Below, in pieces: positions 1-8,000 of a DNA stretch of 64,000 nucleotides (within the stretch, counting starts at the first letter, position 1; each line of letters opens with the position of its first letter). Origin of the DNA: Agrobacterium tumefaciens. GTDB taxonomy: Bacteria; Pseudomonadota; Alphaproteobacteria; Rhizobiales; Rhizobiaceae. The notes below the pieces were generated by a model. That model did no database searches, was not told the DNA's origin, and was given only the letters and a program-made list of their open reading frames with translations. The translations under genes and the position numbers were made by a program. The DNA is taken from assembly GCA_025560025.1 (NCBI GenBank), contig CP048488.1:62001-126000 (forward strand). The letters are read 5' to 3'.

Positions 1-962
1 GCGGACATACCTGCGCCGTCCAGCAGTGCTCGGCCGGGTTCGAGAAAAAGCTCGATCTGATGGTTGCGAAGCTCGGCAGCCAAATTTCCGGCTGCGCACG
101 AGCTGCTAAGGATCGCATCGAGCATGCCCGCACCGGTAGGCGACTGGAAAAAAGGGTAGAATTGAGAGAATGTCTTTGCGGCGTGGAAGAGTTCGGGCCT
201 GCAACCTTCCTTGAACGCCAGCCAGTCTTCCTCGGAAACAAAACTGCAGGCGAACCCGCCACCGATTGAAATCGCCGAAGCCGTCAGGCCCATTGCCCTC
301 GCGTCGAGGCATGTTTGTACCAAGGCAAGAGCCAACTCCGCTCGGGGCTCGACGGCATAACCATCGAGATGAAAGGAAAATCCCTGCATCTCGATGTGCT
401 GCTCTGCTTGCGCGCACTTTGTGAGCGCAATGCCGAGATCTCTTTCGTTCAGTCCAAAGCGACTGTCCTGGGCTGAAGGCGGGAGAACCCGCAACAGAAT
501 CCGCAGGGGCGTAGTGGATCGTGCTGCTATCGCGATCGCCCGCCCAAGCTCGTCGAGCGCATCGATGGCGACAATGGCGTTATGCCGGCTCGCCAGCCAC
601 AAGAGTTCATCGCTCTTTGCAGCGCCTGTAACGCCGATGCGCTCCCCCGTTATTCCATTTGCGAGGGCATGAACGAATTCTGGTTCGCTGGCGACATCGA
701 TCGAGCCATGAAGTGTTGCGATCTCGCGCAGCCAGGCTCCGGCCTTGTTTGCCTTTTTGCCAAAATAGACACGGCCCCGGACTTCGTGCCGTTTCAGCAC
801 CGCCTGAAAAGCCGAAAGGTTCTCAGCGAAGCTTTGGGGATGAATGAGATGAAAAGGGCCTTGGACGACATGGGCGATTTGCTGCAGCAGATCGATATCA
901 TTTCTGATCGTCACCGCCCATTCTCGTTCCAAAGCTTGCAAGGAAGGGACCGCTAACTCCAC
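1..962 (-). CDS. Fold type III PLP-dependent decarboxylase (ornithine/DAP decarboxylase-like), 3' end outside window
   Basis: This open frame runs unbroken for 320 codons and leaves the window at the left edge. It shows the alanine-racemase-fold decarboxylase landmarks: YFGKKAN near residue 67-73 (Lys70 is the likely PLP lysine), SRFGLN, FHLDGY, the phosphate-binding loop SIGGGF, and EPGR near residue 300. The family decarboxylates basic or diamino acids (DapDC, ODC, SbnH), and the substrate here is unknown. The likely start is a GTG at 962-960, overlapping the end of the upstream cyclodeaminase-like gene by 10 bases (GTGGAGTTAG), which suggests translational coupling. As the last visible gene of the phosphonate run it could decarboxylate an aminophosphonate such as phosphonoalanine; that is inference. 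Confidence 0.82.
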   Translation of the reverse strand, partial: MELAVPSLQALEREWAVTIRNDIDLLQQIAHVVQGPFHLIHPQSFAENLSAFQAVLKRHEVRGRVYFGKKANKAGAWLREIATLHGSIDVASEPEFVHALANGITGERIGVTGAAKSDELLWLASRHNAIVAIDALDELGRAIAIAARSTTPLRILLRVLPPSAQDSRFGLNERDLGIALTKCAQAEQHIEMQGFSFHLDGYAVEPRAELALALVQTCLDARAMGLTASAISIGGGFACSFVSEEDWLAFKEGCRPELFHAAKTFSQFYPFFQSPTGAGMLDAILSSSCAAGNLAAELRNHQIELFLEPGRALLDGAGMS

Positions 963-1945
963 AATTCGATCCTCCTGCCACGACCCGCGGCTATAGCCCG
1001 CGTCGCGAAGGCATGAGCAATCGGGATATCGGTGATCACCATGCCGCTGTTGAAGGCAAAGACCTTGTCATCCTGGCTGCGCCGCCCCGATCGGCGACCT
1101 GCGATGATTTCGGGCAGTTCTGCATCGACGTCCATGATGCCGTCTGGACCAGCCAGCCGTCGGTGCTTGTCGAACATTTGGCTTTTGTTGGTCGCGATTG
1201 TGTAATCGGCCTCCCCGAGTGCGCCGTCCTCGACACCCTTGCTGGCAACAGAAATCAACAAACCACCGGGAGCAAGCCACCTGGTCTGAACCCTGGGGTG
1301 GGCAGCGCGCCCGGAGGCCGCCACGACGACGTCCGACATCGCGACTGCTTCGGGCACATCACCCACCAGTTCTACCTCGCGATCCGGGAAATATCTTTTG
1401 AAGGTTGCGATGCTCAGGGCGATCCCTTCCGGATGGGTGCCGAACAGGCGCAATGTTTCGAGCTGCGGCATGGCGGTCAACAGATAGGGCAGCGTGTTGA
1501 CGCCTGAGCGACCGCTCCCGATCATCAGGGCCGAGCGGGCGTCGACCTTCCCACAATATTTGGCGATGATCGCTGTTGATGCCGGCGTCCGGTAACCGCC
1601 AACCTTCAGGCAGTCCATGAACGCAAATGGCATGCCCGTCGTGTCGTCATAGAGGCTTATCGTGGGGTAATATTTCTCATAGTTCGTGTTCCCCTGCCGG
1701 TATGACGTTTTGAAAGCGAGCATCTCGGTCCCGCCATCGTAGCCAAGCATCGAATACGACAGCGAGTCCCGGTCGTTTGGAAGCCGCAACATCAGTTTCG
1801 TCGGGCAACCCGACTGGCCGTTTGCATAGGACAGATACGCTTCCTCGACGATCGGGATGACTTCCGACGGCGCCAGCTCGATGTCTGCGAGGTCTGTCCG
1901 GGTCAACACATGCAGGGCGGGCGTATGGAGATAAGATCTGGTCAT
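953..1945 (-). CDS. Ornithine cyclodeaminase / mu-crystallin family NAD(P)-dependent enzyme
   Basis: The 330-residue product matches the OCD/mu-crystallin family in length and layout. An N-terminal dimerisation/substrate half carries FKTSYR around residue 78, and a Rossmann half begins ALMIGSGRSG near residue 140. Members include ornithine cyclodeaminase, alanine dehydrogenase and SbnB, which releases 2,3-diaminopropionate. The ATG overlaps the stop of the upstream kinase-like gene by ATGA, so the two are probably coupled. Next to a SerK/SbnI-like protein and a decarboxylase, it recalls the SbnB-SbnH-SbnI set of staphyloferrin B. An opine-catabolic ornithine cyclodeaminase is the main alternative, but the operon context does not favour it. 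Confidence 0.85.
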   Translation of the reverse strand: MTRSYLHTPALHVLTRTDLADIELAPSEVIPIVEEAYLSYANGQSGCPTKLMLRLPNDRDSLSYSMLGYDGGTEMLAFKTSYRQGNTNYEKYYPTISLYDDTTGMPFAFMDCLKVGGYRTPASTAIIAKYCGKVDARSALMIGSGRSGVNTLPYLLTAMPQLETLRLFGTHPEGIALSIATFKRYFPDREVELVGDVPEAVAMSDVVVAASGRAAHPRVQTRWLAPGGLLISVASKGVEDGALGEADYTIATNKSQMFDKHRRLAGPDGIMDVDAELPEIIAGRRSGRRSQDDKVFAFNSGMVITDIPIAHAFATRAIAAGRGRRIELWS

Positions 1946-2403
1946 CTGCTGCTCCTCTTCAAAAGCGTGCTCTGAGAATTTGGGGAAGGGGCAGTCAGCG
2001 TGTCCGGCCGCAACGTGTAGCCGAGGTGCTCAAGGGGAACATCGCAAGCCGGAATCGCTGGATTGAAGACGTGTCGCGTGGTCTTGAACGGGAACAGGTG
2101 ACCGCTGCGAGCCATAGCGAAGATCTCTTCGGGCGTCACCGTCTCTCCGGCACGCCACGACGTCACCTGCACCTGTTCGTATCCAAGGAAAACAACAGGC
2201 AAAAATTTAAGATTGAGCCGTTTCGCGACAGTGAGCCGATGATGCCCGTCCATGACAAAGTGCGCATCCCTGTGGGCTGTTATCGGTTCGATCCAATGCC
2301 CGTCAGACAGGATCTTTGCTTCAAGATCGTGTACTCTCGAAAGATCCACCTCTTCGGTAGGCACGAGCAAATGGGGGTCAAACAGGCAGTATGAAGAGGC
2401 CAT
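1942..2403 (-). CDS. ParB/Srx-fold SerK/SbnI-like protein, possible free-serine (or analogue) kinase
   Basis: This 153-residue protein starts at the ATG at 2403, seven bases after AAGGAG; the longer upstream frame lacks a ribosome site. It has the ParB/sulfiredoxin-fold signature MDGHHR around residue 54, an acidic TEEVD stretch near the N-terminus, and KTTRH near residue 110. These are features I associate with SerK of Thermococcus and SbnI of Staphylococcus, which phosphorylate free L-serine. It is far too short for a partition ParB and has no DNA-binding domain. Its place in a phosphonate operon suggests it makes O-phosphoserine or acts on a related small molecule. The function is inferred from motif resemblance. 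Confidence 0.66.
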   Translation of the reverse strand: MASSYCLFDPHLLVPTEEVDLSRVHDLEAKILSDGHWIEPITAHRDAHFVMDGHHRLTVAKRLNLKFLPVVFLGYEQVQVTSWRAGETVTPEEIFAMARSGHLFPFKTTRHVFNPAIPACDVPLEHLGYTLRPDTLTAPSPNSQSTLLKRSSR

Positions 2404-2467
2404 TTCGGGCTCCTTTCGACCACGCGGATCTTGCGACACATGTTGCGATTCCCAACGAACGTCGGAT

Positions 2468-3670
2468 CTATTCGTAAATACCTTGAACCGACCGCTCGAC
2501 TCGCCAGCATACCCAAAACCGGCGGCCGATTTCCGTCGCCGCAAAAACACCGCAGAGAACGATTGGCAGCATCCGGAAGCCGAAAAGTGCACAGAGTGTG
2601 ATGATCAAAATTCTGACGTCGCGCCCCAGTCGGAAATAGGTATGACGATCTTTGGACCGCATCCAGCTATCGTAGAGCAAGCCGGTGTAGCTGCTGGCAG
2701 AAACAGCTACCAAAGCACAGAGCGTAATAATGAGATATTGCTCACCGTAGGGCTCATGTAGCGTGAGTGGCCAGGCAAGTGCCAGCAACATAGCGGCATC
2801 GAGGACGCGGTCCAACGTCAGATCCAGCCAGGAACCGAATGTCGATTCTTTGCCCTGAAGCCGTGCCACCTCGCCATCGGCTTCATCAAGAATACCTCCG
2901 ATGAGCCAGCAAACTCCGCCAACCGCGAGCGGCAACGCTCGTCCGTCCAGAAATAGCAGAACTGCACAGAAGGCGGATAAGGCGCCCGCGAGCGTGACGT
3001 AATTGGGGTGTATTCCAGCCGCCGCGAGTGGCTTGGAGGCGAGATGGCAAAGATGCCGCACGATCAGGCGCGATACCGGACCATCCATGGATCTCTGAGA
3101 GGCACGGATCTCCAAATGGCGCTTGACGCCCGCTACCAGGTCTGGACCCATCGATGTGATATTCACCGCCTCTTGCGGTCGGTAAAGAATGAAGGGTACT
3201 CGCTCCTCACTATGGCTTGGAAAAACATGGCAAAGCAAAACCTCTGCCCCATGGTGGTCGCATGCCGCCTTGATCGATTGCAGCAAGCTCGATTCCTCGG
3301 ATCCGTTATCGCTTTTGCGGGGAGCTTCCATGTCAGTGGTGTCCAGTGCCGTGAATTTCGTCAGCAAGGCGAGGCCCGACTGATAAATGACAATGGCCGA
3401 ACGCTTGTCGCCCTGTGGGAGTTGATCGAGTTGCCTGGAGACAAACGAGAAATTGAGCTTCTCAGCGAGCAGCAGTAGTTTCTCGTTTGTCTCCGAGCTA
3501 AAAAGCTCCTTACCGACAATGGAGACGGACACTTCCTGGAATGTTCGCCTCAGAAGCTGCAGATTCCTCTCGAAGCAAGAGGACCCATAAGCTCGCGCGA
3601 AGAAATAGTCCGCGACTAGTTGCGGATCGGAAACGTCGTCGAGATCGATCGCGTAGATAATGGACTGCAT
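2468..3670 (-). CDS. CDP-alcohol phosphatidyltransferase with an unusual N-terminal domain
   Basis: The C-terminal half contains the complete CDP-alcohol phosphotransferase motif D-x2-D-G-x2-A-R-x8-G-x3-D-x3-D (begins DEADGEVAR near residue 265), within several hydrophobic segments typical of this membrane family. The first ~190 residues are soluble and have no clear signature. They could be a decayed nucleotidyltransferase domain, as in bifunctional inositol-phosphate enzymes, but no GxGxR loop is present. The start chosen is the ATG at 3670, 11 bases after the preceding gene ends. It probably transfers a CMP-activated phosphonate or alcohol headgroup to a lipid or second alcohol. The donor would come from the nucleotidyltransferase encoded two genes upstream. 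Confidence 0.85.
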   Translation of the reverse strand: MQSIIYAIDLDDVSDPQLVADYFFARAYGSSCFERNLQLLRRTFQEVSVSIVGKELFSSETNEKLLLLAEKLNFSFVSRQLDQLPQGDKRSAIVIYQSGLALLTKFTALDTTDMEAPRKSDNGSEESSLLQSIKAACDHHGAEVLLCHVFPSHSEERVPFILYRPQEAVNITSMGPDLVAGVKRHLEIRASQRSMDGPVSRLIVRHLCHLASKPLAAAGIHPNYVTLAGALSAFCAVLLFLDGRALPLAVGGVCWLIGGILDEADGEVARLQGKESTFGSWLDLTLDRVLDAAMLLALAWPLTLHEPYGEQYLIITLCALVAVSASSYTGLLYDSWMRSKDRHTYFRLGRDVRILIITLCALFGFRMLPIVLCGVFAATEIGRRFWVCWRVERSVQGIYE

Positions 3671-3681
3671 TTTGAGCCGCC

Positions 3682-4641
3682 TTAACCGGAAACAACCGAA
3701 TTTTGTTGTTTGATGACACTGAGCAAAGCTGTGGCGTGGATCTCGATCCGCCTGACAACTGCGGCCCCAACGTTCTCCATCGCCTCGCTGGTCTGGGCGC
3801 CCACATGGGGCGTGCACAACACATTCGGAAGGTTGAGAAGCTCGTCCGCGGGATCCAGCGGTTCGGAGTGAAATACATCAAGCCCGGCACTGGCGATCTT
3901 GCCGGAACGCAGGGCGGCCAACAGTGCCGGCCGTTGAACGACGCCCGCTCGGCCTGTGTTGACCAGTACTATGCCATCTGGCATGCGGTCGAACTCGACG
4001 TTTCCAATCATCCCCTGCGTCTCCTTGGTGAGCGGGAGATGGATCGATAATGCGGACGATCTGCTGAGCAGTTCCTCCAGGTTTGTAAATGATGCGCCCG
4101 TCTGTTCGGCCACCAGCTGCTTTTCCCGTTTCATCGGCGAACGATCGAAGACAGAGATATTAAAGCCGAGGGCGGCGCTGCGCTTTGCCATGAGGCGACC
4201 TATCTGGCCGAAGCCAAGTATACCGAGCGTGTGTCCTTCAATATCCCGAGCCAGTTGCGCGTATTTGATCCCCCAGTTTCCGGCGCGAAGCTCAGATGAA
4301 AACAGCGGCAAACGTCGCCAACCGCAGAGAAGCAAAGCAACCGCATGGTCGGCGACAGATCTCGACGCGGCCGGGGTAGAATCGACTACGATGCCCCGGT
4401 TGCGGGCAGCATTGACATCGATGTTGTCGAAGCCCGAACCCGCTTTAATAATGAGGCTCAACCGCCCGGCTCGGTTGATGTCAGCGGTGGTGACCCCGAC
4501 GTGACTGCGCAAAACGAGGATGTCGATATCATGAAGATGTTTTGTAAAGTCGCCGTCTTTGACCTGTTCCACCGCATGGCGGGCAGCAAGCTCGTCAATC
4601 ATGGATTGATGATAGTGACCAAGGAGTAAGATTTTCATCAT
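3682..4641 (-). CDS. D-2-hydroxyacid dehydrogenase (3-phosphoglycerate dehydrogenase-like)
   Basis: About 319 residues with the D-2-hydroxyacid dehydrogenase plan. The NAD-binding loop is GILGFGQIGR near residue 143, the catalytic Arg lies in VNTGRAG near 232, the Glu in DVFHSEPL near 260, and the His in TPHVGAQ near 280. There is no C-terminal ACT domain, so it is not a full-length regulated SerA. The start is uncertain among ATGs at 4647, 4641 and 4638; 4641 is preferred because GGCGG lies six bases before it. In this operon it might reduce phosphonopyruvate to phosphonolactate, pulling the unfavourable PEP mutase reaction, or oxidise a hydroxyacid intermediate. Neither role can be chosen from sequence. 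Confidence 0.85.
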   Translation of the reverse strand: MMKILLLGHYHQSMIDELAARHAVEQVKDGDFTKHLHDIDILVLRSHVGVTTADINRAGRLSLIIKAGSGFDNIDVNAARNRGIVVDSTPAASRSVADHAVALLLCGWRRLPLFSSELRAGNWGIKYAQLARDIEGHTLGILGFGQIGRLMAKRSAALGFNISVFDRSPMKREKQLVAEQTGASFTNLEELLSRSSALSIHLPLTKETQGMIGNVEFDRMPDGIVLVNTGRAGVVQRPALLAALRSGKIASAGLDVFHSEPLDPADELLNLPNVLCTPHVGAQTSEAMENVGAAVVRRIEIHATALLSVIKQQNSVVSG

Positions 4642-4671
4642 ACACATCCGCCAGTGAGAGTAATGCCTCGG

Positions 4672-5472
4672 TCAGGCGCTGCGAGCCTCGACCGTTGTGC
4701 TCATGCGCATGGGTGCGGCGAATATCCTTTCCGCGATCCGCAGATCCTCAGCGCTGTCGATCTCGTACCATCGAAGGTCATCGCAGCGAGCTGCGGCCAT
4801 CCGCAGTCCACGCCGTTCAATCAGGTTTGCGAAAAGCTCCTCCGTGTAAGCCTTGACGGCACCTGTACCGATCAGATCGTCGAGGAACGGAACGATCTTG
4901 CCTCTGAGATCTGTGGAGCTCAGGCGCATCAGGTTCATTGTCTTGAAGAGCTGCGGAGACCCGTCGGCGAGATTTGCTGCCGTCTGCTTCATGCGGACTT
5001 CGGCTATATAGTCGTTTTCCCCGAGAATGACCGCAGATCCCTCCATCGAAGCGTCGAAAGGTGCGACGGCGGACGTGTTTGGGACGTCGTTGATCGTCAG
5101 ATAATGGAGAGCATTCACCTCGAAAAAGACATCGCCTTCCAGAAGATAGCAATCGCCTTGAAGAAGTGCCTCGCGTGCCAGCCAGAGCGAATACGCACTG
5201 CCCGTCTTGTCGAATACGGCAGACTCGACATAGCTGACCTCGAGTCTCCCGAACCGCGAGCCGCAGGCATACTGAATCGCGTCCTTGCGATAGCCAACAA
5301 CGATGGTGACGTCTTCGACACCGACCGCTTCGAGGTTCCGCAAGGCATTGTGAAGGATAGGAACTCCATTGACCTCGACCAGCGGCTTGGGCCGGAGATC
5401 GGTCAGAGGGCGCAGCCGGGAGCCGAAGCCTGCTGCGAGGATGACGGCTCTCTTCGGATGATAGTTTGTCAT
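4672..5472 (-). CDS. Sugar-phosphate/phosphonate nucleotidyltransferase (PntC/LicC-like)
   Basis: About 266 residues. The N-terminus carries the nucleotidyltransferase signature ILAAGFGSRLRPLT followed by KPLVEVNG, then VVGYRKDAIQ around residue 60, and LLEGDVFFE near 115 for metal binding. Single-domain enzymes of this type (LicC, the cytidylyltransferase part of PntC) load CMP onto phosphocholine or 2-aminoethylphosphonate. The ATG at 5472 is preferred because AAGGG lies six bases upstream; an in-frame ATG at 5478 is too close to it. A CDP-alcohol phosphotransferase downstream in the same operon strongly suggests that this enzyme makes the CMP-activated headgroup that the transferase uses. 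Confidence 0.85.
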   Translation of the reverse strand: MTNYHPKRAVILAAGFGSRLRPLTDLRPKPLVEVNGVPILHNALRNLEAVGVEDVTIVVGYRKDAIQYACGSRFGRLEVSYVESAVFDKTGSAYSLWLAREALLQGDCYLLEGDVFFEVNALHYLTINDVPNTSAVAPFDASMEGSAVILGENDYIAEVRMKQTAANLADGSPQLFKTMNLMRLSSTDLRGKIVPFLDDLIGTGAVKAYTEELFANLIERRGLRMAAARCDDLRWYEIDSAEDLRIAERIFAAPMRMSTTVEARSA

Positions 5473-5508
5473 TTGCATCCCTTTATGAAGTTGAGGAGGA
5501 GGATCGGA

Positions 5509-6696
5509 TCATTTCCAGGCGTTGAGCATCTCAACGAGACGGGAAAGCCCAGTTTCGAGCATTTCCGTTGGGATCCCGTATGAGAGACGAATGCCCGATG
5601 GATCGCCGAAAGCCGTGCCTGAAACTGCGGCGACGCCGACTTCACGCAGAAGCGAATTCACAACGTCGTCTGCGGTGACGGCAACGCTGCCCGCCTTCGC
5701 TTTCAGCAGCTCCGACAGATCAAGATAGAAGTAGAAGCCGCCCTGTGCATTCGGTACGGGAACATGGGAAAGGCCTGAAAGCACGCTGAGTCCGATCTGC
5801 CTTGACCGGGCGAGCTGAGCGCGAAGGTTGGCCTGGTAGACGCCGTCGTCCTGCCGCAAGTGGGTGAGCACGGCGTGCTGTGCAATCACGTTTGGATTCG
5901 AGGTCGTATGAGACTGCAGAGCCTTAACCGCGTTGACCACATCCTTGGGCGCGCTGAGATATCCGATGCGCCATCCGGTCAAGGCAAGAGACTTGCTGAA
6001 AGCGTTGATGATCACAGTCCGCGAGCGAACTTCCGGTACCAGTGAAACGATTGGGTGGTGGGTTTGGTGGCCATGTACGAAATCGCCGTAGCATTCATCA
6101 AAGATGATCCAGAAATTTCGGTTGATGGCGAGCTCGGCGATCGCCACCAGCGTCTTAACATCATAGACGGCACCAGTCGGATTGGCAGGTGTGTTGATGA
6201 CAATCGCTCTGGTTCGCTCCGTCACGGCCGCTTTGATATCCTCGATGAGGGGGACATAACCGTTGGAGCGCGTTTCAACAAAGACAGGTGTCGCGCCGGC
6301 GATCATCACCTGGGCCGGGAAAGTGGTCCAGTATGGCGACGGAATGATGACTTCGTCACCAGGATTAAGCAGCACCATCGCCGTATTGAAGAGCGCCTGC
6401 TTCGCGCCACTGGTGACGGCGATTTCGTCTGACTGCCACAGCTGGCCCGTCTCCAGTGAAACTTTTCTAGCGAGAGCTTCGCGCAATTCGATCAGTCCGA
6501 TCGTATCGGTATATCGGTTGATGCCCTTTTGAATTGCCTCGATGGCGCCATCGCGGATCGTCGGTGCAAGGTCAGACCAGATTTCTCCGGCGGTAAGATC
6601 GACAATCTCCTTACCCGCGTCGGCGGCGGCTTTTGCCGCCGCTCGTGCTGCAGCTGTGCCCGATGACTTGAACATGTCGGTGCGTTGCGCAAGCAT
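5509..6696 (-). CDS. Class I/II aminotransferase (aspartate aminotransferase-like)
   Basis: A full-length 395-residue fold-type I aminotransferase. The PLP lysine is in NAFSKSLALTGWRIGY near residue 230. NTPANPTGAVY (near 165) and FDECYGDF (near 198) are the usual cofactor-contacting segments, and a C-terminal Arg in IRLSYG binds the substrate carboxylate. It lies between the PEP mutase and nucleotidyltransferase genes with gaps of 59 and 36 bases, clearly one operon. Aspartate-type aminotransferases can convert phosphonopyruvate to phosphonoalanine, which would be an alternative to decarboxylation for driving PEP mutase forward. It is not PhnW-like, so direct 2-AEP transaminase activity is less likely. 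Confidence 0.9.
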   Translation of the reverse strand: MLAQRTDMFKSSGTAAARAAAKAAADAGKEIVDLTAGEIWSDLAPTIRDGAIEAIQKGINRYTDTIGLIELREALARKVSLETGQLWQSDEIAVTSGAKQALFNTAMVLLNPGDEVIIPSPYWTTFPAQVMIAGATPVFVETRSNGYVPLIEDIKAAVTERTRAIVINTPANPTGAVYDVKTLVAIAELAINRNFWIIFDECYGDFVHGHQTHHPIVSLVPEVRSRTVIINAFSKSLALTGWRIGYLSAPKDVVNAVKALQSHTTSNPNVIAQHAVLTHLRQDDGVYQANLRAQLARSRQIGLSVLSGLSHVPVPNAQGGFYFYLDLSELLKAKAGSVAVTADDVVNSLLREVGVAAVSGTAFGDPSGIRLSYGIPTEMLETGLSRLVEMLNAWK

Positions 6697-6755
6697 GTGC
6701 GCCTCCTCACATCACTGAATGGGGTTGAACAGGCCGCTTTAAGGCCGACGAACGC

Positions 6756-7676
6756 TCAGGTACCTGCGTGTTTCGGAAGATAACGGTCTTCTGCGGCCGC
6801 GAGCTCGTCGTAGCGCAGGAGGCCGAAAACTTCCTCCAACGTCGCTACATCCGGTTCTACGCTTGCAATGCTTTCTTCCGCCAGTATGCGGCCGCATGTG
6901 GCACGCATGGCCGCAATTGCAGCCCGCATATTGTGATTGGCCCAGATCACGGTGGAGATCCTGGCTTCCCGATAGACCGATACCGGGGTCTTGTAGTATT
7001 TCGTCGGGACGATCACGACGGGCAGTTTCCCGCCCCACTGCTTCGAGAATTCGAGGATCTCTGCGGCATCGCTTTTGCGCGAATGGATCAGGATGGCATC
7101 AGCACCTGCGTCCGCATAGGCATGAGCACGAACCAGAGCTTCTTCCAACCCGTACCCCGCAATCAGTGCTTCGATGCGAGCAACGAGCACCATTTCAGGA
7201 ACAGCATCTTTCACTGCTCGGAGACGGCCGGAGAACTCATCAATATCAGCCAGCGGATGACGGTTGCCGATGAAGCTGTTCATCTTCGGAAAGCCTTTAT
7301 CCTCTAGGCACACTCCGGAGGCGCCGCGCTGCTGGAGTTTTGTTGCCAGCAATCGAGCATTATTGAAATTCCCAAAACCGGAATCGCCATCGACGAGAAT
7401 AGGCAATCCGCTGGCATCAGCCATACGTTCGACAACATCGACTACCTGTGTCCAGCTTGCCTCGTTGGCATCCCGGTAACCGAGGCTCGAGGAAATTGAG
7501 AGGCCAGACGCCCAAAGAGCTTTGAACCCGGCTCGTGCAGAGATTGCTGCAGACAGCCCATCATGCGCCTCCATGACGAATTCCAGCTCTTGCGAGCGGA
7601 TCAGCGCGGATAGCGATTTTTCCGAAGCATTCAGAGATACAATCGTGTCGTGCAGAGAAGAAACCAGTTCGCTCAT
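6756..7676 (-). CDS. pepM: Phosphoenolpyruvate mutase (phosphonate biosynthesis)
   Basis: PEP mutase interconverts PEP and phosphonopyruvate and is the entry point of almost all known phosphonate biosynthesis. The 306-residue product has the diagnostic EDK-x5-NS motif (EDKGFPKMNS, near residue 120). It also has the WASGLSISSSLGYRD barrel segment (near 47) and DGDSGFGN (near 88) for magnesium and substrate. The isocitrate-lyase-type relatives lack EDK-x5-NS. The start is the ATG at 7676, preceded by GGAGG; the longer frame upstream has no ribosome site. It is the promoter-proximal gene of an operon of at least eight genes. No phosphonopyruvate decarboxylase is visible among them. Confidence 0.95.
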   Translation of the reverse strand: MSELVSSLHDTIVSLNASEKSLSALIRSQELEFVMEAHDGLSAAISARAGFKALWASGLSISSSLGYRDANEASWTQVVDVVERMADASGLPILVDGDSGFGNFNNARLLATKLQQRGASGVCLEDKGFPKMNSFIGNRHPLADIDEFSGRLRAVKDAVPEMVLVARIEALIAGYGLEEALVRAHAYADAGADAILIHSRKSDAAEILEFSKQWGGKLPVVIVPTKYYKTPVSVYREARISTVIWANHNMRAAIAAMRATCGRILAEESIASVEPDVATLEEVFGLLRYDELAAAEDRYLPKHAGT

Positions 7677-7804
7677 TGCCGCGCCTCCTTCAACTGGAGC
7701 AACGATGTGTGACAATTAGATGAAACACAAGAGAAATATTTGGAAAAAATCGAAAATAATCAAGCTATTTCAATGAGATATGGAGGATATATCGGTGTGG
7801 TGCA

Positions 7805-7821
7805 ATATAGGGGGGCTATAT
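7805..7821. promoter_or_regulatory. Palindrome ATATAG-N5-CTATAT in the pepM/gntR intergenic region
   Basis: A perfect 6-bp inverted repeat separated by five G residues, in an AT-rich 324-base divergent intergenic region (7677-8000). It may be an operator for the GntR-type regulator encoded at 8001 or part of the pepM promoter. No start site can be assigned from sequence alone. Confidence 0.45.
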
Positions 7822-7863
7822 CGAAGAAATATCCGTAGGCCTTCAAAGGGTTGGCTGAAATAC

Positions 7864-7880
7864 TTGACAAATTTGGTCAA
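7864..7880. promoter_or_regulatory. TTGAC-N7-GTCAA operator-like palindrome
   Basis: A 17-bp dyad, TTGACAAATTTGGTCAA, in the same divergent region. Short dyads of this form are typical GntR-family operators. Its left half also reads as a -35 element (TTGACA), so a bound regulator would block rightward transcription toward its own gene. Confidence 0.5.
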
Positions 7881-8000
7881 AATATTATCGATATAGCAAG
7901 CATAGCGGGAACAAAGCTGATACCGTCTTCTCTCAGATTGTATGAGCGGGAACATCTGTGTTCTCGCTGGAGATGACGCGCGTTCGGAGGGGGTGTCGAA

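Noticed and set aside
1942..2403. Partition ParB reading of the small ParB-fold gene
   Set aside because: Too short, no HTH, no ParA partner, and the DGHHR/KTTRH pattern fits SerK/SbnI better.
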